A stretch of 64,000 nt of DNA from Gordonia sp. SL306 (GTDB lineage Bacteria; Actinomycetota; Actinomycetes; Mycobacteriales; Mycobacteriaceae). The notes under the pieces were generated by a model that searched no databases, was not told where the DNA came from, and was given only the letters and a program-made list of their open reading frames with translations. A program made the position numbers and the translations under genes. Each line of letters begins with the position of its first letter. Position 1 is the first letter of the stretch. The stretch spans positions 1,426,001 through 1,490,000 of the forward strand of contig NZ_CP113063.1 in the NCBI RefSeq assembly GCF_026625785.1, read 5' to 3'. Shown piece by piece: positions 17,462 through 25,587 of this stretch.

Positions 17462-18400
17462 GTGCGTCCAATCTTCATGCATGATTTCCCCACCGGCCGT
17501 AACCGGATCACCTTTCGTCGCGACGCCCTCGCACAGGGCTTCACCGACAACCAGCTCGCACGCGCGGTGAGCGACAAACATCTCGCCAAGATCTGGCCCG
17601 GCGCATTCGTCGCGACCGCAGATCTACCGTCGGACCCCGAGCAACGTCATCGCCTGCGCTCGTCGGCTGCCTTCGATCTCAGCGGCGGCAACTTTGCGCT
17701 CAGCCATGAATCGGCGGCGCTACAACACAACCTGTCGCTCCTGAAACCTCAGTTGGATCGAGTTCATTTCGTCACCGGACTCCGGACCGGTGGACGGGTC
17801 GAGAAGCAGCGGCACCTCCACTCGGGCCACCTCGATCCAGCCGACGTGACCACAATCGACGGCCTCGCGGTGACCTCGCTCGAACGAACGGCGATCGACG
17901 TGGCGTGTGGCGGCGGGTTCGCGCAGGCCTTGGCAGTCCTCGACTCTGCCCTACGACGAGGTGCCGACCCCGAAGTTCTCGGCGAACTTCTCGAGAGCCG
18001 TCGCCGGGGGGTCACCCAGGCACGCCTGGCACTCGACCATGCTGACGCGGGCGCGGAGAACGCGGGTGAATCGTGGGGGCGCGCCCAGATCATCGCGGCC
18101 GGCCTACCGGTGCCGCGCCTCCAACACGAGTTCTTCGACACGAACGGCGACTTCGTAGCGCGAACCGACTACGACTGGGTGGGCAAGCTCGCCGCGGAGT
18201 TCGACGGCATGAAGAAATACGAACGGCATCTCCGCGCCGGGGAGACCCCGTTCGACGCCATGCGCCGCGAGAAGGAACGCGAAGACGCCCTCCGACGCCT
18301 CGGCGTCATGGTGATCCGCTGGGTGTGGGCCGACCTCCGACACCACCGGGTCGTTCCGATGGTCCGCGAATGGCTCGAGCGCGAAGGGATCGCCGCCTGA
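17462..18400 (+). CDS. AbiEi-antitoxin-like / DUF559-type protein
   Basis: 312 residues. The N-terminal part (RRDALAQGFTDNQLARAV) resembles the winged-helix AbiEi_4 antitoxin-type domain; the middle has the DGLAVTSLERTAIDVA block; the C-terminal part (AEFDGMKKYERH, REKEREDALRRLGVMVIRWVWADL) resembles the endonuclease-like DUF559/Vsr fold. Such proteins are common, multi-copy and poorly understood in actinobacteria. There is no adjacent AbiEii nucleotidyltransferase toxin, so a true toxin-antitoxin role is unsupported. It interrupts a conserved sterol gene block and is bracketed by two copies of hairpin A. GTG 17462 or ATG 17477 could be the start. Confidence 0.8.
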   Translation: MRPIFMHDFPTGRNRITFRRDALAQGFTDNQLARAVSDKHLAKIWPGAFVATADLPSDPEQRHRLRSSAAFDLSGGNFALSHESAALQHNLSLLKPQLDRVHFVTGLRTGGRVEKQRHLHSGHLDPADVTTIDGLAVTSLERTAIDVACGGGFAQALAVLDSALRRGADPEVLGELLESRRRGVTQARLALDHADAGAENAGESWGRAQIIAAGLPVPRLQHEFFDTNGDFVARTDYDWVGKLAAEFDGMKKYERHLRAGETPFDAMRREKEREDALRRLGVMVIRWVWADLRHHRVVPMVREWLEREGIAA

Positions 18401-18410
18401 CAACACGCAA

Positions 18411-18452
18411 AACTCCCACAAACACGCAATGCATACCGTGTTTGTGGGAGTT
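18411..18452. repeat. hairpin element A, copy 2
   Basis: Perfect 16-bp stem (18411-18426 with 18437-18452, arm AACTCCCACAAACACG) with loop CAATGCATAC, against CGATGCATAC in copy 1. It lies between the convergent AbiEi/DUF559-type gene and the nitronate-monooxygenase-like gene. Confidence 0.88.
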
Positions 18453-18476
18453 CTCCGTGTCTACGAGCGAGTGCCG

Positions 18477-19625
18477 TCAGGCAACCGGCGACGTCAGCGT
18501 CGCATTCATCCGTCCGACCGCCTGCTCGTACTCGCTCACCAGTCCCGCGATCATCTCGGCGACGGGGGTGATCTCGTTGCATCGTCCGACGATCTGACCG
18601 GCAGGCATCGCGACGACATCCGGATCGTCGGCCGCGGAGATCCGTGCATGCGCCTCCGCGACGAGCAGGTTCTGCAACGGCATGGGCAGCGGGTCTGGCG
18701 CGCCGGGCGCATCCCAGGCGTCGGTCCACTTGGTCTTCAGCAGCCGTGCGGGCTTGCCCGAGTAGATCCGACGACGCACGGTGTCGCGCGACGTCGCCTT
18801 CAGCAGCGCCTTCTGGACTGTCGACGGCCCGTCGGCGTCGGGCTCCATACCCAGTTTGTATTCGGCGGCGGTGAGCCAGTAGGTCCCCATCCACACGCCC
18901 TGCGCGCCGAGCGCGATCGCGGCGGCGATCTGACGACCGCTGCCCACACCGCCGGCGGCGAGCACCGGCGCCGAATCCTGCACGGCATCAACGAGTTCCG
19001 GCCACAGGATCATCGAGGTGACCTCGCCGGTGTGTCCGCCACCCTCGTAGCCTTGCGCGATGACGATGTCGACGCCGGCCTCCACGTGATGCAGCGCATG
19101 CTCTTTGGCGCCGGCCAGGGCCGCCACCAGCACGCCGTTGTCGTGCGACGTCTGGATCACATCGGCGGGCGGCGAGCCGAGTGCGTTGGCGATCAACTTG
19201 ATCTGACCGTACTTACGCGTGTGCTCCATCGCGATGTCCACGTGGGACCGGGCCACCGAGTGCAGCCACCCCAGCACGCCGGCGTCCACCCGCTCGCCGT
19301 TCGGCAGCGGCGGGACGCCCAGGTCGTCGAGGGTGCGCTCGACGAAGGCACGATGCTCCGGCGAGATCATCGAATCGAGGTCGACCTTGCTGCCCTCGGT
19401 CGGGATCTTCGCGGGCATCACGATATCGACGCCGAACGGCTTGCCGTCGGTGTTCTCGTGCATCCACTCGAGGACCTCGTCGAGTTCCTCGGCGTCGTTG
19501 AAGCGGACACAACCGAGGACGCCGAGGCCACCCGCACGACTGATCGCGGCCGCCACGTCCTGGCTCGGGGTGAACCCGAAGATCGGGTATTCGATGCCGA
19601 ATCGATCGGCGAGTTCGGTGCGCAT
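18477..19625 (-). CDS. nitronate monooxygenase / NPD-like flavoprotein
   Basis: About 382 residues of the 2-nitropropane dioxygenase (NMO) TIM-barrel family: RFGIEYPIFGF at the N-terminus, the flavin-phosphate region AQGYEGGGHTGE, AAGGVGSGRQ and GAQGVWMGT. The start is ATG 19625, one base after the fadD19 stop, so it is almost certainly cotranscribed with fadD19 and under the same KstR-like site. Members of this family in steroid clusters (e.g. IpdC) act as flavin-dependent hydroxylases/oxidoreductases on CoA thioesters; the substrate here is unknown, with a sterol side-chain intermediate an attractive guess. Confidence 0.85.
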   Translation of the reverse strand: MRTELADRFGIEYPIFGFTPSQDVAAAISRAGGLGVLGCVRFNDAEELDEVLEWMHENTDGKPFGVDIVMPAKIPTEGSKVDLDSMISPEHRAFVERTLDDLGVPPLPNGERVDAGVLGWLHSVARSHVDIAMEHTRKYGQIKLIANALGSPPADVIQTSHDNGVLVAALAGAKEHALHHVEAGVDIVIAQGYEGGGHTGEVTSMILWPELVDAVQDSAPVLAAGGVGSGRQIAAAIALGAQGVWMGTYWLTAAEYKLGMEPDADGPSTVQKALLKATSRDTVRRRIYSGKPARLLKTKWTDAWDAPGAPDPLPMPLQNLLVAEAHARISAADDPDVVAMPAGQIVGRCNEITPVAEMIAGLVSEYEQAVGRMNATLTSPVA

Positions 19626-19626
19626 G

Positions 19627-21270
19627 TCAGCTCTTCTCCGGGGCGCCGAGCGCCTCATCTACGGGACGTTCCTGGGTGATTCCGGCACCCCACCGGTAGT
19701 CGGGCTTGCCCGCAGGCGATCGCTTGATCTCGTCGACGAACCACACACTGCGGGGACACTTGTACCCGGCGAGTTCCTTGCGGACGACGTCGTTGAGGTC
19801 GGCCAGCGTGGGACGCGCATCGCCGCGGGTAGCGATCACCGCGGCCACCCGCTGACCGAACCGGTCGTCGGGAACACCGACGACGACGGTGTCGAACACG
19901 TCCGGATGGGCCTTCAGAGCGCCCTCCACCTCCTCGGGGAACACCTTCTCGCCGCCGGTGTTGATGGACACCGAACCGCGACCCAGCATCGTGATGCTGC
20001 CGTCGGCCTCGAGCTGGGCCGAGTCGCCGGGAAGTGAATACCGAACGCCGTTGAACTCCCTAAAGGTCTTCGCCGACTTCTCCGGATCGTTGTGATAGCG
20101 CAGCGGGATGTGCCCGGACCGCGCCAACACCCCGACCTCTCCGCTGCCCGGTTCTACCGGCGTCCCGTCCTCGCGCAGGACGTGGGTCTCGCTGTCGGCG
20201 TTCACGCGTGGTCCGCCGGTGTGCGGCGTGTCCTTGGCGACCACGCCCAGCCCACCGAAACCGGTCTCCGACGACCCGATCGCGTCGATGATCACCGCAT
20301 TGGGGAAACGGTCGAGGAACTGCTCCTTGATGCTCGGCGAGAACAGGCAGGCCGACGACGCGACCGACACCACGCTGGAGAGGTCGTAGTCGTCCTTCTG
20401 ATCGAGCGCCTCGATCATCGGCCGCCCCATGGCATCTCCGGTGATGAAGATGACGTTGACCCCGTGCCGCTGCACGGCCTCCCACGCGGCCGGGCCGCTG
20501 AAGTCCGGGTAGACAACGGCTTTCCCGCCGCCGAACAGTGCCTGGAACACCGCCCACTGCGAGCCACCGTGGATGAACGGCGGTATCGGGAAACGCACCA
20601 GCTGGCCACCGTCGGCGCCCGCACGGGCCAGCTGCCATTCGTCCGCCACGGGTTCGCTTGTGTACCAGTCGATGCCCCCGCCGAGAACACGCCAGACATC
20701 TTCCTGGCGCCACACCACACCCTTCGGCTTGCCGGTGGTGCCGCCGGTGTAGAGCATGTACAGGTCGTCCTCGGAGCGATCCTCGAAATCCCGATCCGCC
20801 GACGACTCGGCGATGGCGTCCTCGTAACGGATCGCGTCGCCGTAACCCGCGCAGGAGAGGTCCGCGTCGGTCCCGTCCTCGATCACGATCCGGTTCGTGA
20901 TCGACGGAGAGTTGGGCAACGTGTTGCACACGCGCTCGCAGTACTGGCGCTCGTGGATCAGCACCGACATCCCCGAGTCGGTGAAGATGTGCTCGAGCTC
21001 CGCCTCCACGTAGCGGAAATTGACGTTGACCATCACCGCGCGGGCCTTGAAGATGGCGACCATCGCCTCGACGGATTCGATGGTGTTCCTGCTGTACAGC
21101 CCCACCCGGTCGCCCGGCTGCACGCCGAGATCACGAAGCTTGTGGGCGAGCGCGTTGGACCGCGCCTCCAGTTCGGTATAGGTCCGGGACTCGTCACCCG
21201 AGACGAGGGCTGTTCGTTCGGGCATGAGATCGACCGCATGCTCGATGAGGTCGGCAATCGTATAGGCCAT
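19627..21270 (-). CDS. fadD19: steroid acyl-CoA ligase FadD19
   Basis: About 547-residue AMP-forming acyl-CoA synthetase: YTGGTTGKPKGVVW adenylation loop, SSETGFGG, the GRGSVSINTGGEKVFPEEVE hinge and KSPAGKPDYRW catalytic-lysine region. It corresponds to Rv3515c (FadD19), which activates C26/C27 steroid acids; in Rhodococcus FadD19 is needed for C-24-branched sterol side chains. The start is ATG 21270 (MAYTIADL); the longer frame crosses the operator. Divergent from echA19, with a KstR-like box between. Confidence 0.93.
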   Translation of the reverse strand: MAYTIADLIEHAVDLMPERTALVSGDESRTYTELEARSNALAHKLRDLGVQPGDRVGLYSRNTIESVEAMVAIFKARAVMVNVNFRYVEAELEHIFTDSGMSVLIHERQYCERVCNTLPNSPSITNRIVIEDGTDADLSCAGYGDAIRYEDAIAESSADRDFEDRSEDDLYMLYTGGTTGKPKGVVWRQEDVWRVLGGGIDWYTSEPVADEWQLARAGADGGQLVRFPIPPFIHGGSQWAVFQALFGGGKAVVYPDFSGPAAWEAVQRHGVNVIFITGDAMGRPMIEALDQKDDYDLSSVVSVASSACLFSPSIKEQFLDRFPNAVIIDAIGSSETGFGGLGVVAKDTPHTGGPRVNADSETHVLREDGTPVEPGSGEVGVLARSGHIPLRYHNDPEKSAKTFREFNGVRYSLPGDSAQLEADGSITMLGRGSVSINTGGEKVFPEEVEGALKAHPDVFDTVVVGVPDDRFGQRVAAVIATRGDARPTLADLNDVVRKELAGYKCPRSVWFVDEIKRSPAGKPDYRWGAGITQERPVDEALGAPEKS

Positions 21271-21281
21271 GGCATCAAAAT

Positions 21282-21295
21282 TAGAACGTGTTATC
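21282..21295. promoter_or_regulatory. KstR-like operator between fadD19 and echA19
   Basis: TAGAACGTGTTATC matches TnnAACnnGTTnnA except at the last position. It lies 12 bp from the fadD19 start and 47 bp from the echA19 start, so it probably controls both divergent genes. Confidence 0.82.
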
Positions 21296-21341
21296 GTTTT
21301 GGGCAAGCAGCAATCACGTACTGGATTCGCGAGGGACGACG

Positions 21342-22163
21342 ATGACGACATTTGCCGGTTCCGACACCACCACCGACCGAGGGCCGGACTGCCTCGTCGA
21401 GAAGCGCGGACACGTTCTGATCGTGACGATGAATCGTCCGGAGGCACGTAACGCGCTGTCGGCCGAGATGATGCGGATCATGGTCGAGGCCTGGGATCAG
21501 GTCGACAACGATCCGGATATCCGGGTGGCCGTCCTGACGGGTGCCGGCGGCGCCTTCTGTGCGGGCATGGACCTCAAGGCGATGAACCAGAACTCCCCCG
21601 GCGACACCGCCGATTCGGGTTCGTGGAATCCGGCGAGCCTGCCCGCCCTGCTCAAGGGCCGCCGTCTCACCAAGCCGTTGATCGCCGCCGTCGAGGGGGC
21701 CGCCATCGCAGGCGGTACGGAGATCCTGCAGGGCACCGACATCCGGGTGGCCGGCGAGAAGGCCAAATTCGGTGTCGCCGAGGCTCGCTGGGGGTTGTTC
21801 CCGCTCGGCGGCAGCGCAGTTCGACTGCCGCGTCAGATCCCGTACACCATCGCGGCGGATCTCCTTCTGACCGGCAGGCACATCACCGCCGCCGAGGCCA
21901 AGGAGTACGGCCTCATCGGATATGTGGTGCCCGACGGTTCGGCGCTCGACAAGGCACTCGAGATCGCCGACACCATCGCGGCCAACGGCCCGCTCGCGGT
22001 CCAGGCGATCCTCAAGACCATGCGCGACACCGAGGGCATGCACGAGCTCGACGCCTTCGAGATCGAGTCCAAGCTCGGCATCTCGGTCTTCAAGAGCAAG
22101 GACGCCAAGATCGGCCCGAAGGCCTTCGCCAACAAGGAGAAGCCGGTCTTCACCGGCGAATGA
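21342..22163 (+). CDS. echA19: enoyl-CoA hydratase EchA19
   Basis: 273-residue crotonase-family protein: [11 protein letters not shown], the oxyanion-hole segments [12 protein letters not shown] and [12 protein letters not shown], and the [17 protein letters not shown] active-site region. It corresponds to Rv3516 (EchA19), which hydrates the enoyl-CoA formed from 3-oxo-cholest-4-en-26-oyl-CoA. The start is ATG 21342; the frame is open to 21288 but that part overlaps the promoter. Confidence 0.92.
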   Translation: MTTFAGSDTTTDRGPDCLVEKRGHVLIVTMNRPEARNALSAEMMRIMVEAWDQVDNDPDIRVAVLTGAGGAFCAGMDLKAMNQNSPGDTADSGSWNPASLPALLKGRRLTKPLIAAVEGAAIAGGTEILQGTDIRVAGEKAKFGVAEARWGLFPLGGSAVRLPRQIPYTIAADLLLTGRHITAAEAKEYGLIGYVVPDGSALDKALEIADTIAANGPLAVQAILKTMRDTEGMHELDAFEIESKLGISVFKSKDAKIGPKAFANKEKPVFTGE

Positions 22164-22166
22164 GAC

Positions 22167-22215
22167 GATTTCGTAGCAATAATCCGCGGCACACGCGGAT
22201 TATTGCTACGAAATC
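22167..22215. repeat. hairpin element B, solo copy
   Basis: Perfect 22-bp stem (22167-22188 with 22194-22215, core GTAGCAATAATCCGCG) with a 5-base loop. It begins 4 bases after the echA19 stop and overlaps the stop codon of the convergent P450, so it likely works as a bidirectional terminator. Related copies occur at 54553-54589 and 55022-55063. Confidence 0.88.
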
Positions 22216-23683
22216 ATGTGTTGAGCGCCAACTGCCTTCGCGGCTCGAGACCGAGCTCGAAGTCCCGCGGCACCATCGTGAGCCGTTCGTCGACGGCGAG
22301 TTCGTAGTCGGGATCGCCGGTCAGGTCGTACCGATGAAGCAGGCACGCCAGGACCAATACCGCCTCGTGGATCGCGAACTGCCGGCCGATGCACGCCCGC
22401 AGGCCGCTGCCGAAGGGTTTGTAACTGTGCGCGGGACGTTGTTTGACGTTCGCCGGTAGGAACCGATCCGGATCGTAGACGTCGGGGTTCTCCCAGACGG
22501 CAGGATCGCGGTGCACTTGACCGAGCACGATCACCGCCCAGTCCTCCGGCCGCATCCGGTACCGATCCGCGAGCATCGCCTCCGACCGCGGGCTCCGTGC
22601 GAACGCAGGCACCGTGGGCCAGATCCGGAGCGCCTCGTCGAGACATCGGCGGATGTAGCGGAATTTCGGCACCTGCCCGAAGGTCGGCGTCGCGCGAGGA
22701 TCGGCGCCGAGGATCTCATCGGCCTCACGCTGCGCTGCCGCCAGCACCTCCGGATTCCGGGACAGGTAGTAGAGGGTGAATGACAATGCACCCGAGGTGG
22801 TTTCGTGTCCCGCCACCAGGAAGGTCAGGATCTGATAACGGATGTTCAACGGAGACAGCCGCTCTCCGGTTTCCGGATGCGACACGTTCAGCATGATCCC
22901 GAGCAGATCGTGCTGATCGGACGACCCGGTGCGTTCGGCTATCAGGTCGTCGAGGAGCCGATCCACATATGCCTGCTGGTCGGCGTTGCGATGGTCCAGG
23001 TAGCGTCCGAGCAACCGACCACCCGGCGCGGTCAACAGTCCCCCCTTGCGCCGGCCCGTCTCCAGCGCACGGATCATCGCCCCCACGAACGGATGCGGCT
23101 GCGACGTGGTGAACGAACCGAAGTCGTGACTGAACGCGGCACGGCTGAGCGTCTCCATGGTCAGCTTGGTCATCGACCGGGTGACGTCCACCGGTCCGCT
23201 CTGCCGGTCCCAGTAGTCGAACAGCTCCCCGGCCGTCTCCAGCATCGTCGGGTGATACGACTGCATGGCCGACTTCGTGAAGGCCGGCATCAGGAGTTCA
23301 TGTGCGAGCTGCCAATTCGGCTCGTCGTTATGGGCGGTGAACAGACCGTCGCCTGCGTACTGGCGGAGTGCGGTGATGGCAGGCGGTAGCGCCTTGCAGA
23401 AGCGCGACTCGTCGCACAATTCGGCCGCAAGCGCGACATTCGAGACGAACACGAAGTTCTGCCGGAAGATTCGCATCTCGTAGATCGGCCCGAGGTCGGC
23501 TCCCCACTCGAGAAGACTCAGCAGGGGATGTCGAGGGTCGGACACGCCGAGATCGCCGATGAAGGGTTTGCGCCGGCCGGCGTGCGGAAATGACTGCCCC
23601 GACCAATCGTTCTTCAGTTTCCTGCCCACGGTTCGACGATGCGCGCGCCGACAACGGATGTCAATCCGCCCATGGGTGGACAT
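22214..23683 (-). CDS. CYP102-like (P450 BM3 heme-domain) cytochrome P450, no reductase
   Basis: About 489 residues. It follows the P450 BM3 heme domain closely: CDESRFCKAL, AGDGLFTAHNDEPNW, the I-helix AGHETTSGALSFTLYYL, ExxR in LDEALRIWPTVPAF and the heme loop FGSGLRACIGRQFAIHEA. It ends there, without the FMN/FAD reductase domain that CYP102 enzymes carry, so it needs a separate redox partner. CYP102 relatives hydroxylate fatty acids; the substrate here is unknown. The start is uncertain: ATG 23683 is used, GTG 23629 is possible. It sits downstream of a broken TetR gene and is not the CYP142 found here in M. tuberculosis. Confidence 0.87.
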   Translation of the reverse strand: MSTHGRIDIRCRRAHRRTVGRKLKNDWSGQSFPHAGRRKPFIGDLGVSDPRHPLLSLLEWGADLGPIYEMRIFRQNFVFVSNVALAAELCDESRFCKALPPAITALRQYAGDGLFTAHNDEPNWQLAHELLMPAFTKSAMQSYHPTMLETAGELFDYWDRQSGPVDVTRSMTKLTMETLSRAAFSHDFGSFTTSQPHPFVGAMIRALETGRRKGGLLTAPGGRLLGRYLDHRNADQQAYVDRLLDDLIAERTGSSDQHDLLGIMLNVSHPETGERLSPLNIRYQILTFLVAGHETTSGALSFTLYYLSRNPEVLAAAQREADEILGADPRATPTFGQVPKFRYIRRCLDEALRIWPTVPAFARSPRSEAMLADRYRMRPEDWAVIVLGQVHRDPAVWENPDVYDPDRFLPANVKQRPAHSYKPFGSGLRACIGRQFAIHEAVLVLACLLHRYDLTGDPDYELAVDERLTMVPRDFELGLEPRRQLALNT

Positions 23684-23691
23684 TTGCGACG

Positions 23692-24328
23692 TCAGCGCCT
23701 GCTCGCCGCATCCGCTCCGACCGCGACGGCCGGTGCGACCCAACGGCGCAGGTAGCACCGCAGACTCTCCCCCGTCCGGGGCGGCTCGCCGGGATCGACG
23801 ATGAAGGATTGCAAAGTCCGCAACATGAACTCGACCAATTCGTCGAGATCAGCGTCGCTCCAACCCTGGACACGCCAATCCACGCCGACCTCGTCGAGGA
23901 TCGATCGCCCGAGTCCGATGGCCTCCGGCGAGGTGACCTCGTCGAGATACCGAGATCTGCCGGTGGCGTTGAACAGCAGGGCGAAACGTTGGTCGGCACG
24001 CAGTTGCTCGATCGTGATGGCGATCCCCTCGACCACCGCGTCGACCGGGCATGCGGTCTCACGCAACGCCGTCGAGAGTTCCAGAAGGAACGCCGCCGCC
24101 GCCGATTCGGCCGCCGCCAACACAACCGAATCCGCGCTCGAGAAGTAGCGGTAGACGGTCTCGCGGGTCACCCCCGGAGCGCTGCGCCACACGTCGGATG
24201 CTGACCGACTCGCCACCTTCGATGAGATCGCCTGCGACTTGCACGATGCGATCGATCGCTTCGGCGTCATCGTCCGGCGCGGAGCCGTTTCGTCCGTGTG
24301 CCGGCACCGGTCTCTCCTGGTCGATCAT
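23692..24328 (-). pseudogene. TetR-family regulator disrupted by a frameshift
   Basis: The N-terminal half (from ATG 24328; AIDRIVQVAGDLIEGG, SIRRVAQRSG) and the rest (VTRETVYRYFSSADS through LRTLQSFIVDPGE to the stop at 23692) are in different frames. The break is at 24171-24175, a run of five C on the plus strand (G5 in the gene); with four, the HTH would read continuously RSGVTRETVYRYF. It is paralogous to the intact TetR at 33414-34067 (shared VTR-TVYRYF and LRTLQS--DPG). A true pseudogene or a sequencing error in the homopolymer are both possible. It would regulate the adjacent P450. Confidence 0.82.
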
Positions 24329-24457
24329 GACTGGACAGTGTAGCCACGTAATGTGTGGTCGGCCCCCGACCTGGCCGCCCTGACGCCCTCCGACACTGCG
24401 CGTCGGCGGCAAATCACCTTGATGCCCAACATATTTCGCAAGGTCCTGCTCCGCAGA

Positions 24458-25495
24458 TCAGACGAGAGTGGCGAGCTCGGCGATCGTCCCGGTATCTCGA
24501 GCCGTCACCAGGAGCATGCTGACCCCGGCCGCCTCCCACTGCTTGATCTGGGCGCGGACCTCGTCAGCGGTCCCGACGATCATCGTCTCCCGGACCATCT
24601 CGTCCGGCACCGCAGCCATCGCCTCGGCCTTCTTGCCTGCACGGAACAACGCGCCGATCTCGTCGACCGCGTCGCCGTACCCCATCCGGCGATAGAGCTC
24701 CGCGTGAAAGTTCTTCTCCTTGGCCCCCATCCCACCGACGTAGAGCGCCGTCGACGGCCGGTACCGCTCGATCGCGGCGGCGACGTCGTCGGTGATGACC
24801 ACCTGAGCGGTCGCCGCCACCTCGAAGTCGTCACGACTGCGCCGCGCACCCGGCCGCCCGAATCCTTCGGCCAGCCATTCCTCGTACTGGTCGGCCAGAC
24901 GCAGACTGTAGAAGATCGCCAGCCAGCCGTCGGCGATCTCCGCGGTCTGGGCGACGTTCTTCGGCCCCTCTGCCCCGAGCCAGATCGGGATGTCCGCGCG
25001 CAGCGGATGGGTGATCGGTTTGAGCGACTTGCCCAGTCCGCTCGATCCGGGCGCGTCGACCGGGTACGGGAGCGGGTAGTGCGGCCCCGGGTTGCGCACC
25101 GGGGCCTCGCGAGCCAGCACATCCCGCACGACCTGCACGTACTCTCGCGTTCTGGCGAGGGGCTTCGTGAACGGCTGGCCGTACCAACCCTCGACGACCT
25201 GTGGTCCCGACACCCCGAGCCCCACGATGTGGCGTCCGCCCGACAGATGGTCGAGCGTCAACGCGTGCATCGCCAGCGAGGTCGGCGGCCGCGCGGACAG
25301 TTGGGCCACCGAGGTACCCAGCTTGATACGCTCCGTCGCCGCACCCCACCACGCGAGCGGCGTGTAGGCGTCCGAACCCCACGATTCGGCCGTGAAGACC
25401 GCCTCGAAGCCTGCTTCCTCGGCTGCCGCGATCAACGCGGGCGCGTTGTCGATGGGCCCCTGCCCCCAATATCCGAGCTGTAGTCCGAGCTTCAT
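24458..25495 (-). CDS. LLM-class (F420-type) oxidoreductase
   Basis: About 345-residue luciferase-like TIM-barrel protein: MKLGLQLGYWG at the N-terminus, ERIKLGTSVAQL, LSGGRHIVGLGVSGPQV and IWLGAEGPKNVAQTAEIADGW. It corresponds to Rv3520c, an F420-dependent-type oxidoreductase in the sterol cluster. The start is ATG 25495; the frame to 25546 adds a basic leader without support. Divergent from the OB-fold/ltp3/ltp4 operon with a KstR box between, so it is probably KstR controlled. The reaction is not known. Confidence 0.88.
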   Translation of the reverse strand: MKLGLQLGYWGQGPIDNAPALIAAAEEAGFEAVFTAESWGSDAYTPLAWWGAATERIKLGTSVAQLSARPPTSLAMHALTLDHLSGGRHIVGLGVSGPQVVEGWYGQPFTKPLARTREYVQVVRDVLAREAPVRNPGPHYPLPYPVDAPGSSGLGKSLKPITHPLRADIPIWLGAEGPKNVAQTAEIADGWLAIFYSLRLADQYEEWLAEGFGRPGARRSRDDFEVAATAQVVITDDVAAAIERYRPSTALYVGGMGAKEKNFHAELYRRMGYGDAVDEIGALFRAGKKAEAMAAVPDEMVRETMIVGTADEVRAQIKQWEAAGVSMLLVTARDTGTIAELATLV

Positions 25496-25565
25496 CTGGC
25501 GTCCTCCAACGTCGCCCCGGCCACGGCGGGTCCGAGTCTGTGACATGCACCTTGTGCCTCAATAC

Positions 25566-25579
25566 TAGAACGTGTTCTA
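25566..25579. promoter_or_regulatory. KstR operator between the LLM oxidoreductase and the OB-fold/ltp operon
   Basis: TAGAACGTGTTCTA is a full match to TnnAACnnGTTnnA and near-perfectly palindromic. It ends 8 bases before the GTG of the downstream gene, which suggests a leaderless transcript with the operator over the -10 region. Confidence 0.9.
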
Positions 25580-25587
25580 CTCGATGC

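Noticed and set aside
17462-18400. Complete AbiE-type toxin-antitoxin system
   Set aside because: Only the antitoxin-like/DUF559 protein is present; there is no nucleotidyltransferase toxin gene next to it.
22214-23683. CYP142 (expected here from M. tuberculosis order)
   Set aside because: The sequence follows the CYP102/BM3 heme domain (GDGLFTAHNDEPNW, FGSGLRACIGRQFAIHEA) and not the CYP125/142 type seen elsewhere in the window.
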